Shown: positions 35,108-44,408 of the stretch, in pieces
Numbering within the stretch: the stretch's first letter is position 1
How the letters are laid out: each line of letters begins with the position of its first letter
DNA from: Thermodesulfobacterium sp. TA1
GTDB taxonomy: Bacteria; Desulfobacterota; Thermodesulfobacteria; Thermodesulfobacteriales; Thermodesulfobacteriaceae
NCBI RefSeq assembly: GCF_008630935.1
Contig: NZ_CP043908.1
Location: 1,240,001 to 1,304,000 of the forward strand
Length of the DNA stretch: 64,000 nt
Direction: 5' to 3'
Notes under the pieces: generated by a model
What the model saw: the letters and a program-made list of their open reading frames with translations, nothing else
What the model was told of the DNA's origin: nothing
The model's database searches: none
Made by a program: the position numbers and the translations under genes

Positions 35108-35593
35108 TTGAAAAAAGAAGTTTTGTCTGAAAAAGAATGGCTGGTTTTAAAAGATTTAATAAAAGGGCTTCCTTTTTGTGAGAAACCCTTTTTAGAAATA
35201 GCTAAAAAACACCATCTTTCTCAAGAAGAGGTCCTTGAGGTAATAAAAAGCCTTTTTAAAAAGAAAGTTATCACCAGGCTTGGCATAACCTTAAGACACA
35301 ACCTTGCAGGCATAGAAGGGAATGCGATGGTTGCCTGGAAGGTAGATGAAGAAAAGGCAGAAGAGATAGGAAAACTTTTGGCTCAAAGGCCTTATATATC
35401 CCACTGCTACCTACGTAAAACCTATCCAGACTGGCCATACAATCTATATACCATGGTCCACGGAAAATCAAGAGAAGAGGTTTTGTCTATGATTAAAGGT
35501 ATTGCAGAAGAGTTTGAGATTAAGGACTACGAAGTCCTTTTTACTCAAAAAGAAATCGTAAGAAAACATGCCCGATATGATTTAGACCTATGA
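35108..35593 (+). CDS. ahbB: Siroheme decarboxylase subunit, AhbB-like
   Basis: AhbA and AhbB decarboxylate siroheme to didecarboxysiroheme in the alternative heme pathway of sulfate reducers and archaea. The 161-residue protein has an N-terminal winged-helix part and the Lrp/AsnC-like ligand domain. Diagnostic segments are RLGITLRHNLAGIEGNAMVAWKV and YPDWPYNLYTMVHG. The latter favours AhbB over AhbA. The start is TTG with only a weak AAGGT site. No second subunit or AhbC/AhbD lies nearby. A plain Lrp-type regulator is the alternative but fits the motifs less well. Confidence 0.8.
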   Translation: MKKEVLSEKEWLVLKDLIKGLPFCEKPFLEIAKKHHLSQEEVLEVIKSLFKKKVITRLGITLRHNLAGIEGNAMVAWKVDEEKAEEIGKLLAQRPYISHCYLRKTYPDWPYNLYTMVHGKSREEVLSMIKGIAEEFEIKDYEVLFTQKEIVRKHARYDLDL

Positions 35594-36138
35594 AAAAACT
35601 TTGCTTAAGCCTTTTTTTGTTTTTTCTCTTTTTTAGTTCTTCTCTGGCTTTAGAGATAAAACAAGCCAAAATATACCGATCCCACAGTCAACTTATTCTA
35701 AGTCTTTTTTTTAAAAATTTTCCAGTTCAAGAAATAGTTCTTGCTTTAAAAGAGCAAAAACATCCTGTTTACCTGAACTTTTCCTTTGAGTTTTTCAAAA
35801 AACGTTTTCTTTTAAGTGATGTGCTTATCCATAAAGAATTATACACGCAAAAACTTTATTATGACCCAGAAGTAAACCTTTATTTTTTAGAAGACAACTT
35901 TGGACTGAAAAGTTTTGAAAGCCCAGAGGAACTTGTCCTTCAAATCCTTTCTTTAGACTCCTATCCTCTAAGGTTTCAGGTTAAAAACAACCTTTCAACC
36001 CTTTATCTCAAAACTAATTTAGAGATTAGCTATCAAACCCACCTTTCTAAAGACCTAAGATTTACAAAAAAAGAACGAAAAATACGTCTAAAAGCAGAAA
36101 AAATCTTTTCTCTCGATGAGATTAGTAACCAAAATTAA
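35590..36138 (+). CDS. DUF4390 secreted protein
   Basis: The 182-residue protein starts with a clear signal peptide (KLCLSLFLFFLFFSSSLA). The mature part matches DUF4390 by the opening EIKQAKIYRSHSQLILSLFF and the later RFLLSDVLIHKELYTQKLYYD. The family is usually encoded just before an NtrY-like kinase, as here, so it may be a periplasmic accessory of that sensor. It overlaps ahbB by 4 bases and the kinase by 23 bases. Confidence 0.8.
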   Translation: MKKLCLSLFLFFLFFSSSLALEIKQAKIYRSHSQLILSLFFKNFPVQEIVLALKEQKHPVYLNFSFEFFKKRFLLSDVLIHKELYTQKLYYDPEVNLYFLEDNFGLKSFESPEELVLQILSLDSYPLRFQVKNNLSTLYLKTNLEISYQTHLSKDLRFTKKERKIRLKAEKIFSLDEISNQN

Positions 36139-38233
36139 AGATTTTTTAAAAAAACATAAGATATTTATAGGACTTTTAGTCGGGCTATTTTTTTCCTTAT
36201 GGATTGAGTTTAATCTCTTTGACTTTTCCTTTTTTACCCTTACTCAAAAGAACCTTATTCTTTTTCTTCTGTTTCAAATAAACCTCATATTAATCCTTCT
36301 TCTCCTCTACTTCATTTTTCGGTATATCATCAAAATTTTTTATGAAATCCGAATAAAAAAAATTTCTAAAAGCTTAAAAATAAAACTCTTTCTTATCTAT
36401 TTCATTTCGATTGTATTTCCCTCTTTGGTGTTGGTGCTTGGTAGTTTCTTTTTCTTTAAGAAAACCTTAGATTACTGGCTTAAAGAATTCTTAGAAGAAA
36501 AGGTTTTAACCGTTATCTTAAAACCTGAAGACTATATTAAAGACATCGAAAGAGACCTTCTTTCTAAAGGACAAAAAATTATCCAAGAATATCTTACCCA
36601 AACCGAAGAAATCAAAAGTTCGGTCTTAAGAGAAAGGTATCGTTATTTTATGCGGGTAGACTCAATAGAGGTTTTTGACTGGAAAGGCACCCTGGTAAAA
36701 AAAACCTATTCCTCTGAGATTTCCCAAAAAATCGGTATCGCCCCTTCTTTTTTAGAGAAACTAAAAGCCTCTCAAGGTCCTCTTTCTGAAGTCTCCTTGG
36801 TTAATTCAAACCCTTATCTAAGGGTCTTTATACCTTTTTATGACCAAACAGGCAAACCCCTTTTATTAGCCATCGGTAAATTTTTAAAAATAGAAGACTT
36901 TACAGGAGAAAAAGAAATAGTAGAAAAAAGATATTTTAAAACTTTTAAACAATTTTTGATGGCTGCAGGAACACTGGTCCTTCTTTTGGTAGTGTTTGTA
37001 GGAGTATGGGTAGGAAGTAAAATAGGAAGGAACCTAACAGAACCTTTGCAAAACTTGGTGGTGGCTGCTCAAAAAATTTCTAAAAAAGATTTTAATCTTG
37101 AAGAGATTAAAGTCAACGCCCCTTCAGACGATGAAGTCGGAAGGCTTATAAAAGCCTTTAATGAAATGACTAAAAAAATTAAAGAATATGAAGAGGAGGT
37201 ACAAAATTACAACCGTTATCTACTCTCTGTGCTTGACCATTTACCTGTAGGGATTTTAGTCCTTACCCCTGACCTAAAAGTCAAATTTTCCAACCAAAAC
37301 CTTAAAAGGTTAATAGAAATCTATGGTTTCTCAACCCTCGAAGAACTAATAGAAAGACTTAACCTTCCTACCCTTTTATCCCAAATAGACCTTACTAAAC
37401 CTTTTTACACCACCCTTTCTTGGTCTAAAGAAGAAAAAGAAGTTAGCTTAGGGATTACCCTTCTTAAGCTGGAGTTTCTAAAAAACCTTGAATATCTATT
37501 AATCTTTGAAAACTTAGAAGAAAAGGAGCGTCTAAAAAGGCTTTCTTTCTGGAAAGAGGTAGCCTTAAGGGTATCCCATGAGATAAAAAATCCTTTAACC
37601 CCTATTAAACTTTCGGTAGAAAGATTAAAAAGACAGCTTGAAAAAACTTTAGAAGGAGAAAAAAAAGAGGTTTTGCTGCGCACCACCAACATCATAGAAA
37701 AGTACATAGAAGAACTACGCAAACTGGCTACGGATTTTCATTATTTTACCAAAAATCCTGTACTTAACTTAGAGAAGGGTACTATTTTAGAAAGCATCTT
37801 AGAGGTGGTTTCTCTTTATGAAATCGCCTATCCTGAAGTAAAATTTCATCTTAAAGTAGAGGACGAGGGACAGTGCCTTTTTGACCATTTTCAGTTAAAA
37901 CGCGTTTGGGTTAATCTCTTAGATAACTCCATCAAGGCTATGCATGAAAAAGGAGAAATCTTTGTTTCTATCAACCGAGAAAAAGACTGGATACTTATTA
38001 AAATAGAAGACACCGGAGAAGGTGTACCTTGGGAAATTACAGAGAAGATAAACCAAGGAGACCTTTTAAGTTTAAAAGACTTAGGTACAGGTCTTATCAT
38101 GGTATATTCTATCATCAACCTACATAAAGGATACATCAACCTCTGCAAAAAAGAAGAAAAGGGCACCTCGATTATCATCAAACTGCCTGTTCAAAGAAAT
38201 GCTTTAGAAGAAAAGGAGAGACAACCACTCTAA
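36116..38233 (+). CDS. NtrY-like membrane sensor histidine kinase
   Basis: The 705-residue kinase has three closely spaced membrane segments in the first 115 residues, an extracytoplasmic domain (about 120-275), a fourth membrane segment (about 280-305), HAMP (about 305-355), a PAS-like domain (about 370-470), the phospho-accepting histidine in VSHEIKNPLTPIKLS (about His488) and an ATPase domain with DNSIKAM and DTGEGVP. The layout is that of NtrY kinases, which sense nitrogen or envelope state. No response regulator is next to it. Its last 30 bases overlap the 3' end of pilD on the other strand. Confidence 0.9.
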   Translation: MRLVTKIKDFLKKHKIFIGLLVGLFFSLWIEFNLFDFSFFTLTQKNLILFLLFQINLILILLLLYFIFRYIIKIFYEIRIKKISKSLKIKLFLIYFISIVFPSLVLVLGSFFFFKKTLDYWLKEFLEEKVLTVILKPEDYIKDIERDLLSKGQKIIQEYLTQTEEIKSSVLRERYRYFMRVDSIEVFDWKGTLVKKTYSSEISQKIGIAPSFLEKLKASQGPLSEVSLVNSNPYLRVFIPFYDQTGKPLLLAIGKFLKIEDFTGEKEIVEKRYFKTFKQFLMAAGTLVLLLVVFVGVWVGSKIGRNLTEPLQNLVVAAQKISKKDFNLEEIKVNAPSDDEVGRLIKAFNEMTKKIKEYEEEVQNYNRYLLSVLDHLPVGILVLTPDLKVKFSNQNLKRLIEIYGFSTLEELIERLNLPTLLSQIDLTKPFYTTLSWSKEEKEVSLGITLLKLEFLKNLEYLLIFENLEEKERLKRLSFWKEVALRVSHEIKNPLTPIKLSVERLKRQLEKTLEGEKKEVLLRTTNIIEKYIEELRKLATDFHYFTKNPVLNLEKGTILESILEVVSLYEIAYPEVKFHLKVEDEGQCLFDHFQLKRVWVNLLDNSIKAMHEKGEIFVSINREKDWILIKIEDTGEGVPWEITEKINQGDLLSLKDLGTGLIMVYSIINLHKGYINLCKKEEKGTSIIIKLPVQRNALEEKERQPL

Positions 38234-39007
38234 GAAAAAGGTATAAAAAGCAGCCCCAAAGGCTAAAAAGGGCCCAAACGGAATCTCTGTTTTTAGGTCT
38301 AAATCCTTATAAACCCCTTTGAACCTATACCAAAAAACCACTAACAAGAAAATTAGTATCCCTGAGAAAGAAGCTATCAAAAGTACCCAGTAAAAACTTT
38401 TATAACCTAAAAAGGCACCTATACCACCCATCAGCTTAAAATCACCCATACCAAGGCCGTCTCGCTTAGCCAAATGATAATAAACTTCGTTGATCAAAAA
38501 AAGAAGCCCTATCCCAGCCAACATAGATACTAAACTTTCTTCGAACCCAACCCAAGGATTTAACCCTAACAAAGAGGCTACCACCCCTATTAACATCAAC
38601 CCCAAACTAAGCCGGTCTGGTATTTCTTTAATCCTTAAGTCTATAAAGCTTATTACCAAAAGCATACACAAAAAAAACCAAAAAACCCAAAAGGTTGCCC
38701 ACCCATAAACAGGCTTAAACTTAAAATAAATAGTTATCCCTATAAGGGCGGTTAATAGCTCTACCAAAGGATATCTTAAAGAGATAGGGGTTTTACAGTA
38801 AGCACATCTTCCTTTTAAAAAAACATAAGACAAAATCGGAATGTTGTAGTACCACTTAAGCTCGGTTTTACAAACAGGGCAATAGGACCTAATAGGACTT
38901 ATTATGGACAAACCTTCAGACCAGCGATAGATAACCACATTAAAAAAACTACCTAAAACTAAACCAAAAATCCCTAAGACTACAACCACCCAAAAGGACG
39001 ACATCAA
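38204..39007 (-). CDS. pilD: Prepilin peptidase / N-methyltransferase PilD
   Basis: PilD cuts and methylates type IV pilins and type II secretion pseudopilins at the inner membrane. The 267-residue protein has the N-terminal cytoplasmic zinc loop with two CxxC pairs (CPVC and CAYC), multiple membrane segments, and the two aspartates of the aspartyl protease site, in FIDLRIKEIPD and GMGDFKLMGG. It overlaps the PilZ gene by 4 bases. No pilin gene is in the window. Confidence 0.94.
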   Translation of the reverse strand: MMSSFWVVVVLGIFGLVLGSFFNVVIYRWSEGLSIISPIRSYCPVCKTELKWYYNIPILSYVFLKGRCAYCKTPISLRYPLVELLTALIGITIYFKFKPVYGWATFWVFWFFLCMLLVISFIDLRIKEIPDRLSLGLMLIGVVASLLGLNPWVGFEESLVSMLAGIGLLFLINEVYYHLAKRDGLGMGDFKLMGGIGAFLGYKSFYWVLLIASFSGILIFLLVVFWYRFKGVYKDLDLKTEIPFGPFLAFGAAFYTFFLEWLSLLFF

Positions 39008-39390
39008 TCCTTCTCAGAAGAATTTTCCTGGAGTTCTTTAGCGGTTTCTAAGTATTTCTGATAAACCTTTTTGGCTTCTTCTATGTTTAAAAGCGCCTTA
39101 AGATAGTAATTCCAAACAGGCAGGAGTTGTCTTTCTATCTCTAATATCTCTATACCCAAACCTGGCTCTTTTTCAGTGCCATGATGAACCACCAACCCAT
39201 ATACAGGAATTACCCCTATTTCTGGGATTTCTATCTCGAAGAAAACCATCTTCCTTACAGAAATGTTTTTTTTCCCACGAACAAAACAACCTTTGTAAGA
39301 AATGTTAACTACCTCATAAACATCTTCATCCCCAGGAAAATAAGCTTTAAGCCTGGTAGGACACCGTGGAAACCTTCTAAGGTCTATCAT
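39004..39390 (-). CDS. PilZ-domain protein (cyclic-di-GMP binding)
   Basis: A 128-residue PilZ protein. The expected c-di-GMP motif RxxxR is present as RRFPRCPTR near residues 5-13, and the second motif D/NxSxxG is NISYKGCFVRG. It would read the c-di-GMP made by cyclases such as the one at 30355. It sits between nnrDE (14-base overlap) and pilD, suggesting a role with pili or surface behaviour. Confidence 0.85.
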   Translation of the reverse strand: MIDLRRFPRCPTRLKAYFPGDEDVYEVVNISYKGCFVRGKKNISVRKMVFFEIEIPEIGVIPVYGLVVHHGTEKEPGLGIEILEIERQLLPVWNYYLKALLNIEEAKKVYQKYLETAKELQENSSEKD

Positions 39391-40945
39391 AACTTATCTC
39401 CTTTAAAACTTCTGGAATTTTGTGAGCTACCTCTGAAGCTAAATAACCAAAAGGTCCTTTCTCAGAAGAAAGTCTATTTCCTGCCCATCCGTGTAAAAAC
39501 ACCCCTAAGCAAGCTGCCTCAAAAATTTCATACCTCTGGGCAAGCAATGCCCCTATCAACCCAGAAAGCACATCTCCAGTGCCTCCCTGAGAAAGACCAG
39601 GAACATCAACTACTGAAATACCTTCCCTTCCGTCTGGGGAGGAAATTACCGTATGAGGACCTTTTAGCACCACCACCGCTCCTGTTATTTCAGAAAGCCT
39701 CTTAGCCGAAGAAAGGGGGTCTCTTAAGATTTCCTTTTTAGATACCTTAAGCAGCCTTTCTGCCTCACCAGGATGAGGAGTAAGTATCTTTGGACAAGAA
39801 ATCTCTTTAAGTCTTTCTGGGTTTTCAGAAGCTATGGTTAGACCGTCTGCATCTATCACCACAGGAACCACGACCTTCTCTAATAATCCCCAAAAAAGCT
39901 TTTTTACCTCTTCACTTAACCCAAGTCCAGGACCGATTACTAATGCAGTTTTATTTTCGCAAAGACTGACTAAATACTCAAGGTTTGTATAGCTAACCTC
40001 TCCTCTTTGGTTTTCCTCAAGACCTGAGGTTAGGACCTCAGGCAACATAGATGCATATACCGGTTGAAGACTTTTAGTAGAGGCTAAGGTTACCAGCCCA
40101 GCCCCGCCTCTTAAAGCTCCTATCGCAGAAAGTAATCCAGCCCCGCTTTTTCCCTTGCTTCCTGCTAAGACAAGCAGATGGCCAAAAAGCCCTTTATGGG
40201 TATAGCCCTTTCTTGGTTTAAAAACTTTTTTAGCCCAGTTTAAATCGATAAGATACCTTTTTGGTCCTTTTTTTTCTAACAATGGTTTAAAAAAACCTAT
40301 AGGACAAACTTTAAGGATGCCTACATGCTCCTTACCCGGATAGACAAACTGCCCTACCTTGGGAAGCTCAAAGGTAACCGTAAGGTCGGCCTTAACCGCT
40401 GTTCCCAGCACTTGACCTGTATCAGCACAAACTCCAGAAGGCATGTCTACCGCTACTACCTTACATCCTCTATTCTTCCTATAAAAATTGATCTCTTCTA
40501 CCATGATAGCTAAGTTGCCTTCGATAGGCCTTTTTAGTCCTGTCCCAAAAATAGCGTCTACTATTATTTCAGGAGAAAAATCATAAAGAATCTTTCTAAA
40601 CTCAACGATATAACCTACCTCTTCAGGCATAAAACCTAAATTCTCAAGTACCTTAAGGTTGGTCAAGGCCTCTCCCTGATAGGTTTCTTTTCCTGAAACC
40701 AAGACCACCTCTACTTCATATCCAAAGTTAGCAAGATATCTTGCACATACCATTCCATCTCCGCCATTATTTCCAGGTCCACAAACCACTAAAACATGGG
40801 AAAAGTTATCAACCGGGTAGGCTTCTTGAATGGCTTCAGCCACAGCCAACCCTGCTCTTTCCATCAAAACCTCGGCAGGAAGCCCTACCTCCTGGATAAA
40901 CCATCTATCGAGTTCCTTCATCTCAGAGGCCTTTACTACCTGCAT
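39377..40945 (-). CDS. nnrDE: Bifunctional NAD(P)H-hydrate epimerase / ADP- or ATP-dependent dehydratase
   Basis: The protein repairs hydrated NAD(P)H, damage that is faster at high temperature. The N-terminal YjeF epimerase domain (about 1-215) has VVCGPGNNGGDGMVCARYL and VDMPSGVCADTG. The C-terminal kinase-fold dehydratase (about 240-510) has AGSKGKSGAGLLSAIGALRGG, LTPHPGEAERL and GLSQGGTGDVLSG. Length is 522. It overlaps acpS by 10 bases, a common pairing. Confidence 0.95.
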   Translation of the reverse strand: MQVVKASEMKELDRWFIQEVGLPAEVLMERAGLAVAEAIQEAYPVDNFSHVLVVCGPGNNGGDGMVCARYLANFGYEVEVVLVSGKETYQGEALTNLKVLENLGFMPEEVGYIVEFRKILYDFSPEIIVDAIFGTGLKRPIEGNLAIMVEEINFYRKNRGCKVVAVDMPSGVCADTGQVLGTAVKADLTVTFELPKVGQFVYPGKEHVGILKVCPIGFFKPLLEKKGPKRYLIDLNWAKKVFKPRKGYTHKGLFGHLLVLAGSKGKSGAGLLSAIGALRGGAGLVTLASTKSLQPVYASMLPEVLTSGLEENQRGEVSYTNLEYLVSLCENKTALVIGPGLGLSEEVKKLFWGLLEKVVVPVVIDADGLTIASENPERLKEISCPKILTPHPGEAERLLKVSKKEILRDPLSSAKRLSEITGAVVVLKGPHTVISSPDGREGISVVDVPGLSQGGTGDVLSGLIGALLAQRYEIFEAACLGVFLHGWAGNRLSSEKGPFGYLASEVAHKIPEVLKEISYDRP

Positions 40946-41337
40946 ACCAACTCCTCCTCACATCCGGTTATTACCAACATGCATACCACATAATCCTTTT
41001 CATGAGAAAGGCTAACCCAACATTCCTTTCCTCCTCTTTTTTTAAACACCTCTAAAGCCCTACCTTCTATTTCTATCAAAGGTTTTCCTGAGTTTAGGTC
41101 TCTAAGTAGACTTATTTCCTTCCAGATAAAAGGTTGATAACCCCCTAAAGCCTTATAAAAGGCCTCTTTGGCAGCAAAAGAAGAAGCTAAATAGACAGAG
41201 GGTTCTTTGCGTTTTAGGGCAAGAGAAACCTCTTTAGGATGAAAAACTTTAACTAAAAACCGGTTTTGATAAATAGAATAAATTCTTTTAATTTTAGGTA
41301 AATATACTAAATCTACTCCTATACCAATTACATTCAT
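40936..41337 (-). CDS. acpS: Holo-[acyl-carrier-protein] synthase AcpS
   Basis: AcpS attaches 4'-phosphopantetheine to the serine of ACP, whose gene lies in the same run. The 133-residue protein has the magnesium and substrate motifs GIGVDLVYLPKI and ASSFAAKEAFYKALG, and WVSLSHEKDYVVCMLV near the end. It overlaps nnrDE by 10 bases and rpiB by 4. Confidence 0.94.
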   Translation of the reverse strand: MNVIGIGVDLVYLPKIKRIYSIYQNRFLVKVFHPKEVSLALKRKEPSVYLASSFAAKEAFYKALGGYQPFIWKEISLLRDLNSGKPLIEIEGRALEVFKKRGGKECWVSLSHEKDYVVCMLVITGCEEELVCR

Positions 41338-41777
41338 CTAAAGTTTTTAAGTTTTTCTATTAGTTCGAGCCTACGCTCGTGCCTCCCTCCTTCAAAAGGT
41401 GTTTCCAGAAAGGTTTTAACTATCTCTACCGCCATCCCGTCTCCGATCATCCTTCCGCCAAGCACAAGTACGTTGGCGTTGTTATGAAGTCTTGCCATCT
41501 TAGCTGAAAAAGGCTCATGACATAGAGCCGCTCTTATTCCTGCAAATCTATTAGCTACGATACTCATCCCTATCCCTGTACCACAGATAAGAATACCTCT
41601 TTCTACGTCTCCTTGTAAAATCTTTTCTACAGCCTTAACCCCATATTCAGGATAATCAACCGCTACGTGAGAATAACAACCTACATCTACTATCTCATAC
41701 CCCTCTTTGACCAAAAAATCCTTTATTTTTTCTTTAAGAAAATATCCTGCATGGTCTGAAGCTATCACAATTTTCAT
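41334..41777 (-). CDS. rpiB: Ribose-5-phosphate isomerase B
   Basis: RpiB interconverts ribose- and ribulose-5-phosphate. The 147-residue protein starts IASDHAGYFLKEKIK, has the active-site cysteine in ILICGTGIGMSIVANR (about Cys66), and the HNNANVLVLGGRMIG segment. Gene spacing is 3 bases from fabF and a 4-base overlap with acpS. Confidence 0.95.
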   Translation of the reverse strand: MKIVIASDHAGYFLKEKIKDFLVKEGYEIVDVGCYSHVAVDYPEYGVKAVEKILQGDVERGILICGTGIGMSIVANRFAGIRAALCHEPFSAKMARLHNNANVLVLGGRMIGDGMAVEIVKTFLETPFEGGRHERRLELIEKLKNFR

Positions 41778-41780
41778 AAA

Positions 41781-43022
41781 TTATTTGCCCTCCCATTTTT
41801 TAAACACCAACGTAGCGTTGGTGCCTCCAAAACCAAAGGCGTTTGACATGGCTATCTTGATGTCTACCTTTCTTGCCTGATTGGGCACATAATCGAGGTC
41901 GCATTCTGGGTCTGGGGTCTCTAAATTTATCGTAGGAGGTACCACACCATCATAGATGGCCATAACTGTTAAAACCGCTTCAAGCCCACCAGCACCACCA
42001 AGAAGATGTCCGGTCATAGACTTGGTAGAAGACACCATCAACTTATACGCATGCTCCCCAAAAACTGTCTTAATGGCTTTAGTCTCTGCCACATCGTTAA
42101 GAGGGGTGCTTGTGCCATGGGCGTTGATATAATCAACCTCTTGAGGAGAAATCCCTGCATCTTTTAACGCAAGTTCCATACACCTTGCCGCTCCTTCTCC
42201 GTCTGGAGCAGGTGCGGTCATATGATAGGCATCTGCATTAAAACCGTAGCCTATCAACTCTGCATATATTTTAGCCCCTCTTTTTAAGGCATGTTCAAGT
42301 TCTTCAAGAATCAAAATGCCACATCCTTCTGCTATCACAAACCCGTCTCTTTTCTCATCAAAAGGACGAGAAGCCTTTTCAGGTTCGTCGTTTCTGGTAG
42401 AAAGCGCCTTTATAACCGAAAAACCGGCTATGGTTAAAGGTGTTATCATACTTTCTGTTCCACCGCAGATCATGATGTTTGCAAGTCCTTCTCTTATCAA
42501 TCGATAGGCCTCTCCTATAGCATGATTACCTGCCGCACAAGCCGTGCATACCGCAAGATTGGGACCTTTGGCCCCAAAGTTGATGGCTATCTGCCCTGCT
42601 GCCATGTTGGGAATAATCATCGGAATAAAAAAAGGACTTACCCTCTTATAACCTTTTTCATCAAAAATCTTAGTATAATATTCAACCTGTCCTACACCAC
42701 CCATCCCAACCCCAACCACTGAGCCAACTTCAGGACCCAAGTCCTGCAAAGGAAGGCCTGCGTCTTCCAAAGCCATCTTAGCTGAAGCTAAGGCATACTG
42801 AATAAAAGTATCTATACGAGATATCAACTTTGAAGACATAAACTCTTCTGGTTTAAAATTCTTGACCTCTCCTGCTATCTGGCTTGGAAGGGAAGAAGGG
42901 TCAAACTTAGTAATCCTTCCGATACCAGATTTGCCTGCCTTGATGTTTTTCCAGGTTTCTTCAACCCCTATGCCAAGAGGATTAACCGTCCCCAGACCAG
43001 TAACCACTACTCGTCTTTTCAC
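41781..43022 (-). CDS. fabF: 3-oxoacyl-[acyl-carrier-protein] synthase II
   Basis: FabF extends fatty acids on ACP. The 413-residue thiolase-fold enzyme has the nucleophile in AVCTACAAGNHAIG (Cys about 163), the histidines in NAHGTSTPLND and STKSMTGHLLGGAGG, and the glycine-rich end SNAFGFGGTNATLVF. It lies 18 bases after acpP. No start or motif anomalies are seen. Confidence 0.96.
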   Translation of the reverse strand: MKRRVVVTGLGTVNPLGIGVEETWKNIKAGKSGIGRITKFDPSSLPSQIAGEVKNFKPEEFMSSKLISRIDTFIQYALASAKMALEDAGLPLQDLGPEVGSVVGVGMGGVGQVEYYTKIFDEKGYKRVSPFFIPMIIPNMAAGQIAINFGAKGPNLAVCTACAAGNHAIGEAYRLIREGLANIMICGGTESMITPLTIAGFSVIKALSTRNDEPEKASRPFDEKRDGFVIAEGCGILILEELEHALKRGAKIYAELIGYGFNADAYHMTAPAPDGEGAARCMELALKDAGISPQEVDYINAHGTSTPLNDVAETKAIKTVFGEHAYKLMVSSTKSMTGHLLGGAGGLEAVLTVMAIYDGVVPPTINLETPDPECDLDYVPNQARKVDIKIAMSNAFGFGGTNATLVFKKWEGK

Positions 43023-43040
43023 GACAAAACCTCTATCCCC

Positions 43041-43277
43041 TTAGTTTCCTACTTTAGACTTTACATAGTCTATAACATCTTGGACGGTTCTTAATTTTTC
43101 TGCGTCTTCGTCAGGCACTTCCATCCCAAAGGCTTCTTCCATAGCCATAACCAACTCTACTAAGTCTAAAGAATCAGCACCAAGGTCTTCAATAAAAGAC
43201 GCCTCTGGCTTGACCTGATCCTTAGAAAGATTAAGTTTTTGAGCGATGATGTCGATAACCTTTTCTTCTACAGACAT
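43041..43277 (-). CDS. acpP: Acyl carrier protein
   Basis: The 78-residue acidic ACP carries the phosphopantetheine serine in [16 protein letters not shown] (Ser36). It is the substrate of AcpS and partner of FabF, both in the same run. A strong GGGGG-containing leader precedes the ATG, and lptG ends 27 bases upstream. Confidence 0.97.
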   Translation of the reverse strand: MSVEEKVIDIIAQKLNLSKDQVKPEASFIEDLGADSLDLVELVMAMEEAFGMEVPDEDAEKLRTVQDVIDYVKSKVGN

Positions 43278-43304
43278 AAAAACCCCCTATTACCAAGATT
43301 TTCT

Positions 43305-44408
43305 CTAATTTTTACCAGATTTTTTAAAAAAAACAAGATAACCTTGCCAAAAATACCAGATTATCATCCCTATCCCCCAGGCTGCAAGTGCAGGGATACC
43401 AACCATAAAACCTTTTCTTAAAAGGGTTTGAAAAAACAAAAAATACATCAAGTTTACAAAAAAAATTCCTACACTAAAAAGAGCACCTTTTTTCCAATCG
43501 TTAGGCACATAAAACCTTAAAAAAACAAAAACCGGTAAAATAGCAAGTAAAAAAGGTAGCAAAAGATAAAGCCCCTTAAGAAACAACTCAGAGATAACCT
43601 CTTCAAAAGGACTGTTGACTTTAGCTAAAAACCTTGCTCTTTCTATCAATTCAGGAATAGAAAGAAAATAGATCGGCTTTTTTACTATAGTTAAGGTATC
43701 AGGCTCAAAAGAAAACCGGTAAGAAACCTTAGATAAAAACTCTGGGGCAAAGTCTTTTTCCCTTTTTTGTCGCACAACCTCCTTAAGCTCCCAGGTTCCT
43801 TTAACATAATGCCCACTTTCTGCCCACACCACCTCAGAAACCTTTCTATCCTTATCATACACCACCACCGTAATCTCTCCTAAGTATTCCCCTTTTTGCT
43901 CAAGAGGCTTAGCTACCAAATAACAGTCTTCTCCTGCCAAAAAAATCTGGTCTCCAAAAACTACTTGTTGTTTCTTTTTTCCTACAATCTTGTATTCCCA
44001 GGTATAAAGAGATTTAAACGTAGCCGTAGGAAGGACCAAATTAAGGACCACCCCACCTAAAACCCCAAAAAACAAAAGAGCCTTCCCTATTTCACAAAGT
44101 AATACCCCTTTAGCTAATCCTAAAGAAAGAAAACCAAGCAGTTCGTTAGTCTTCGCCCAAAAAAACAAGGTCAATACCCCAGAAAGCCCTAATACAAACG
44201 GGAAAATCTCGTAAAAATTAATCCAATTTTTCCAAAAAATATAGGTTAGAAATAGATAAAAAGACTTACCGAACTTTAAAAAATCTCCTAATTTCTCAAA
44301 AAAATCTATCACCAGATAAAACCCAACAAAAACAAACGATAGAACCAACGAAACCTTTAAAAACTCCTGCCAAATATAGATTTGATAAATTTTAGGCTTA
44401 AGTCTCAT
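43305..44408 (-). CDS. lptG: Lipopolysaccharide export permease LptG
   Basis: LptF and LptG form the inner-membrane channel that, with LptB, extracts LPS for transport to the outer membrane. The 367-residue protein has three N-terminal and three C-terminal membrane segments around a periplasmic jellyroll domain (about 125-260). The opening YIWQEFLKVSLVLSFVFVGFYLVIDFFEKL is typical of LptG. It overlaps lptF by 4 bases. Confidence 0.9.
   Translation of the reverse strand: MRLKPKIYQIYIWQEFLKVSLVLSFVFVGFYLVIDFFEKLGDFLKFGKSFYLFLTYIFWKNWINFYEIFPFVLGLSGVLTLFFWAKTNELLGFLSLGLAKGVLLCEIGKALLFFGVLGGVVLNLVLPTATFKSLYTWEYKIVGKKKQQVVFGDQIFLAGEDCYLVAKPLEQKGEYLGEITVVVYDKDRKVSEVVWAESGHYVKGTWELKEVVRQKREKDFAPEFLSKVSYRFSFEPDTLTIVKKPIYFLSIPELIERARFLAKVNSPFEEVISELFLKGLYLLLPFLLAILPVFVFLRFYVPNDWKKGALFSVGIFFVNLMYFLFFQTLLRKGFMVGIPALAAWGIGMIIWYFWQGYLVFFKKSGKN

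Noticed and set aside
39181-39705. 174-codon open frame opposite the pilZ and nnrDE genes
   Set aside because: Both genes on the other strand have clear motifs; the antisense peptide shows no domain.
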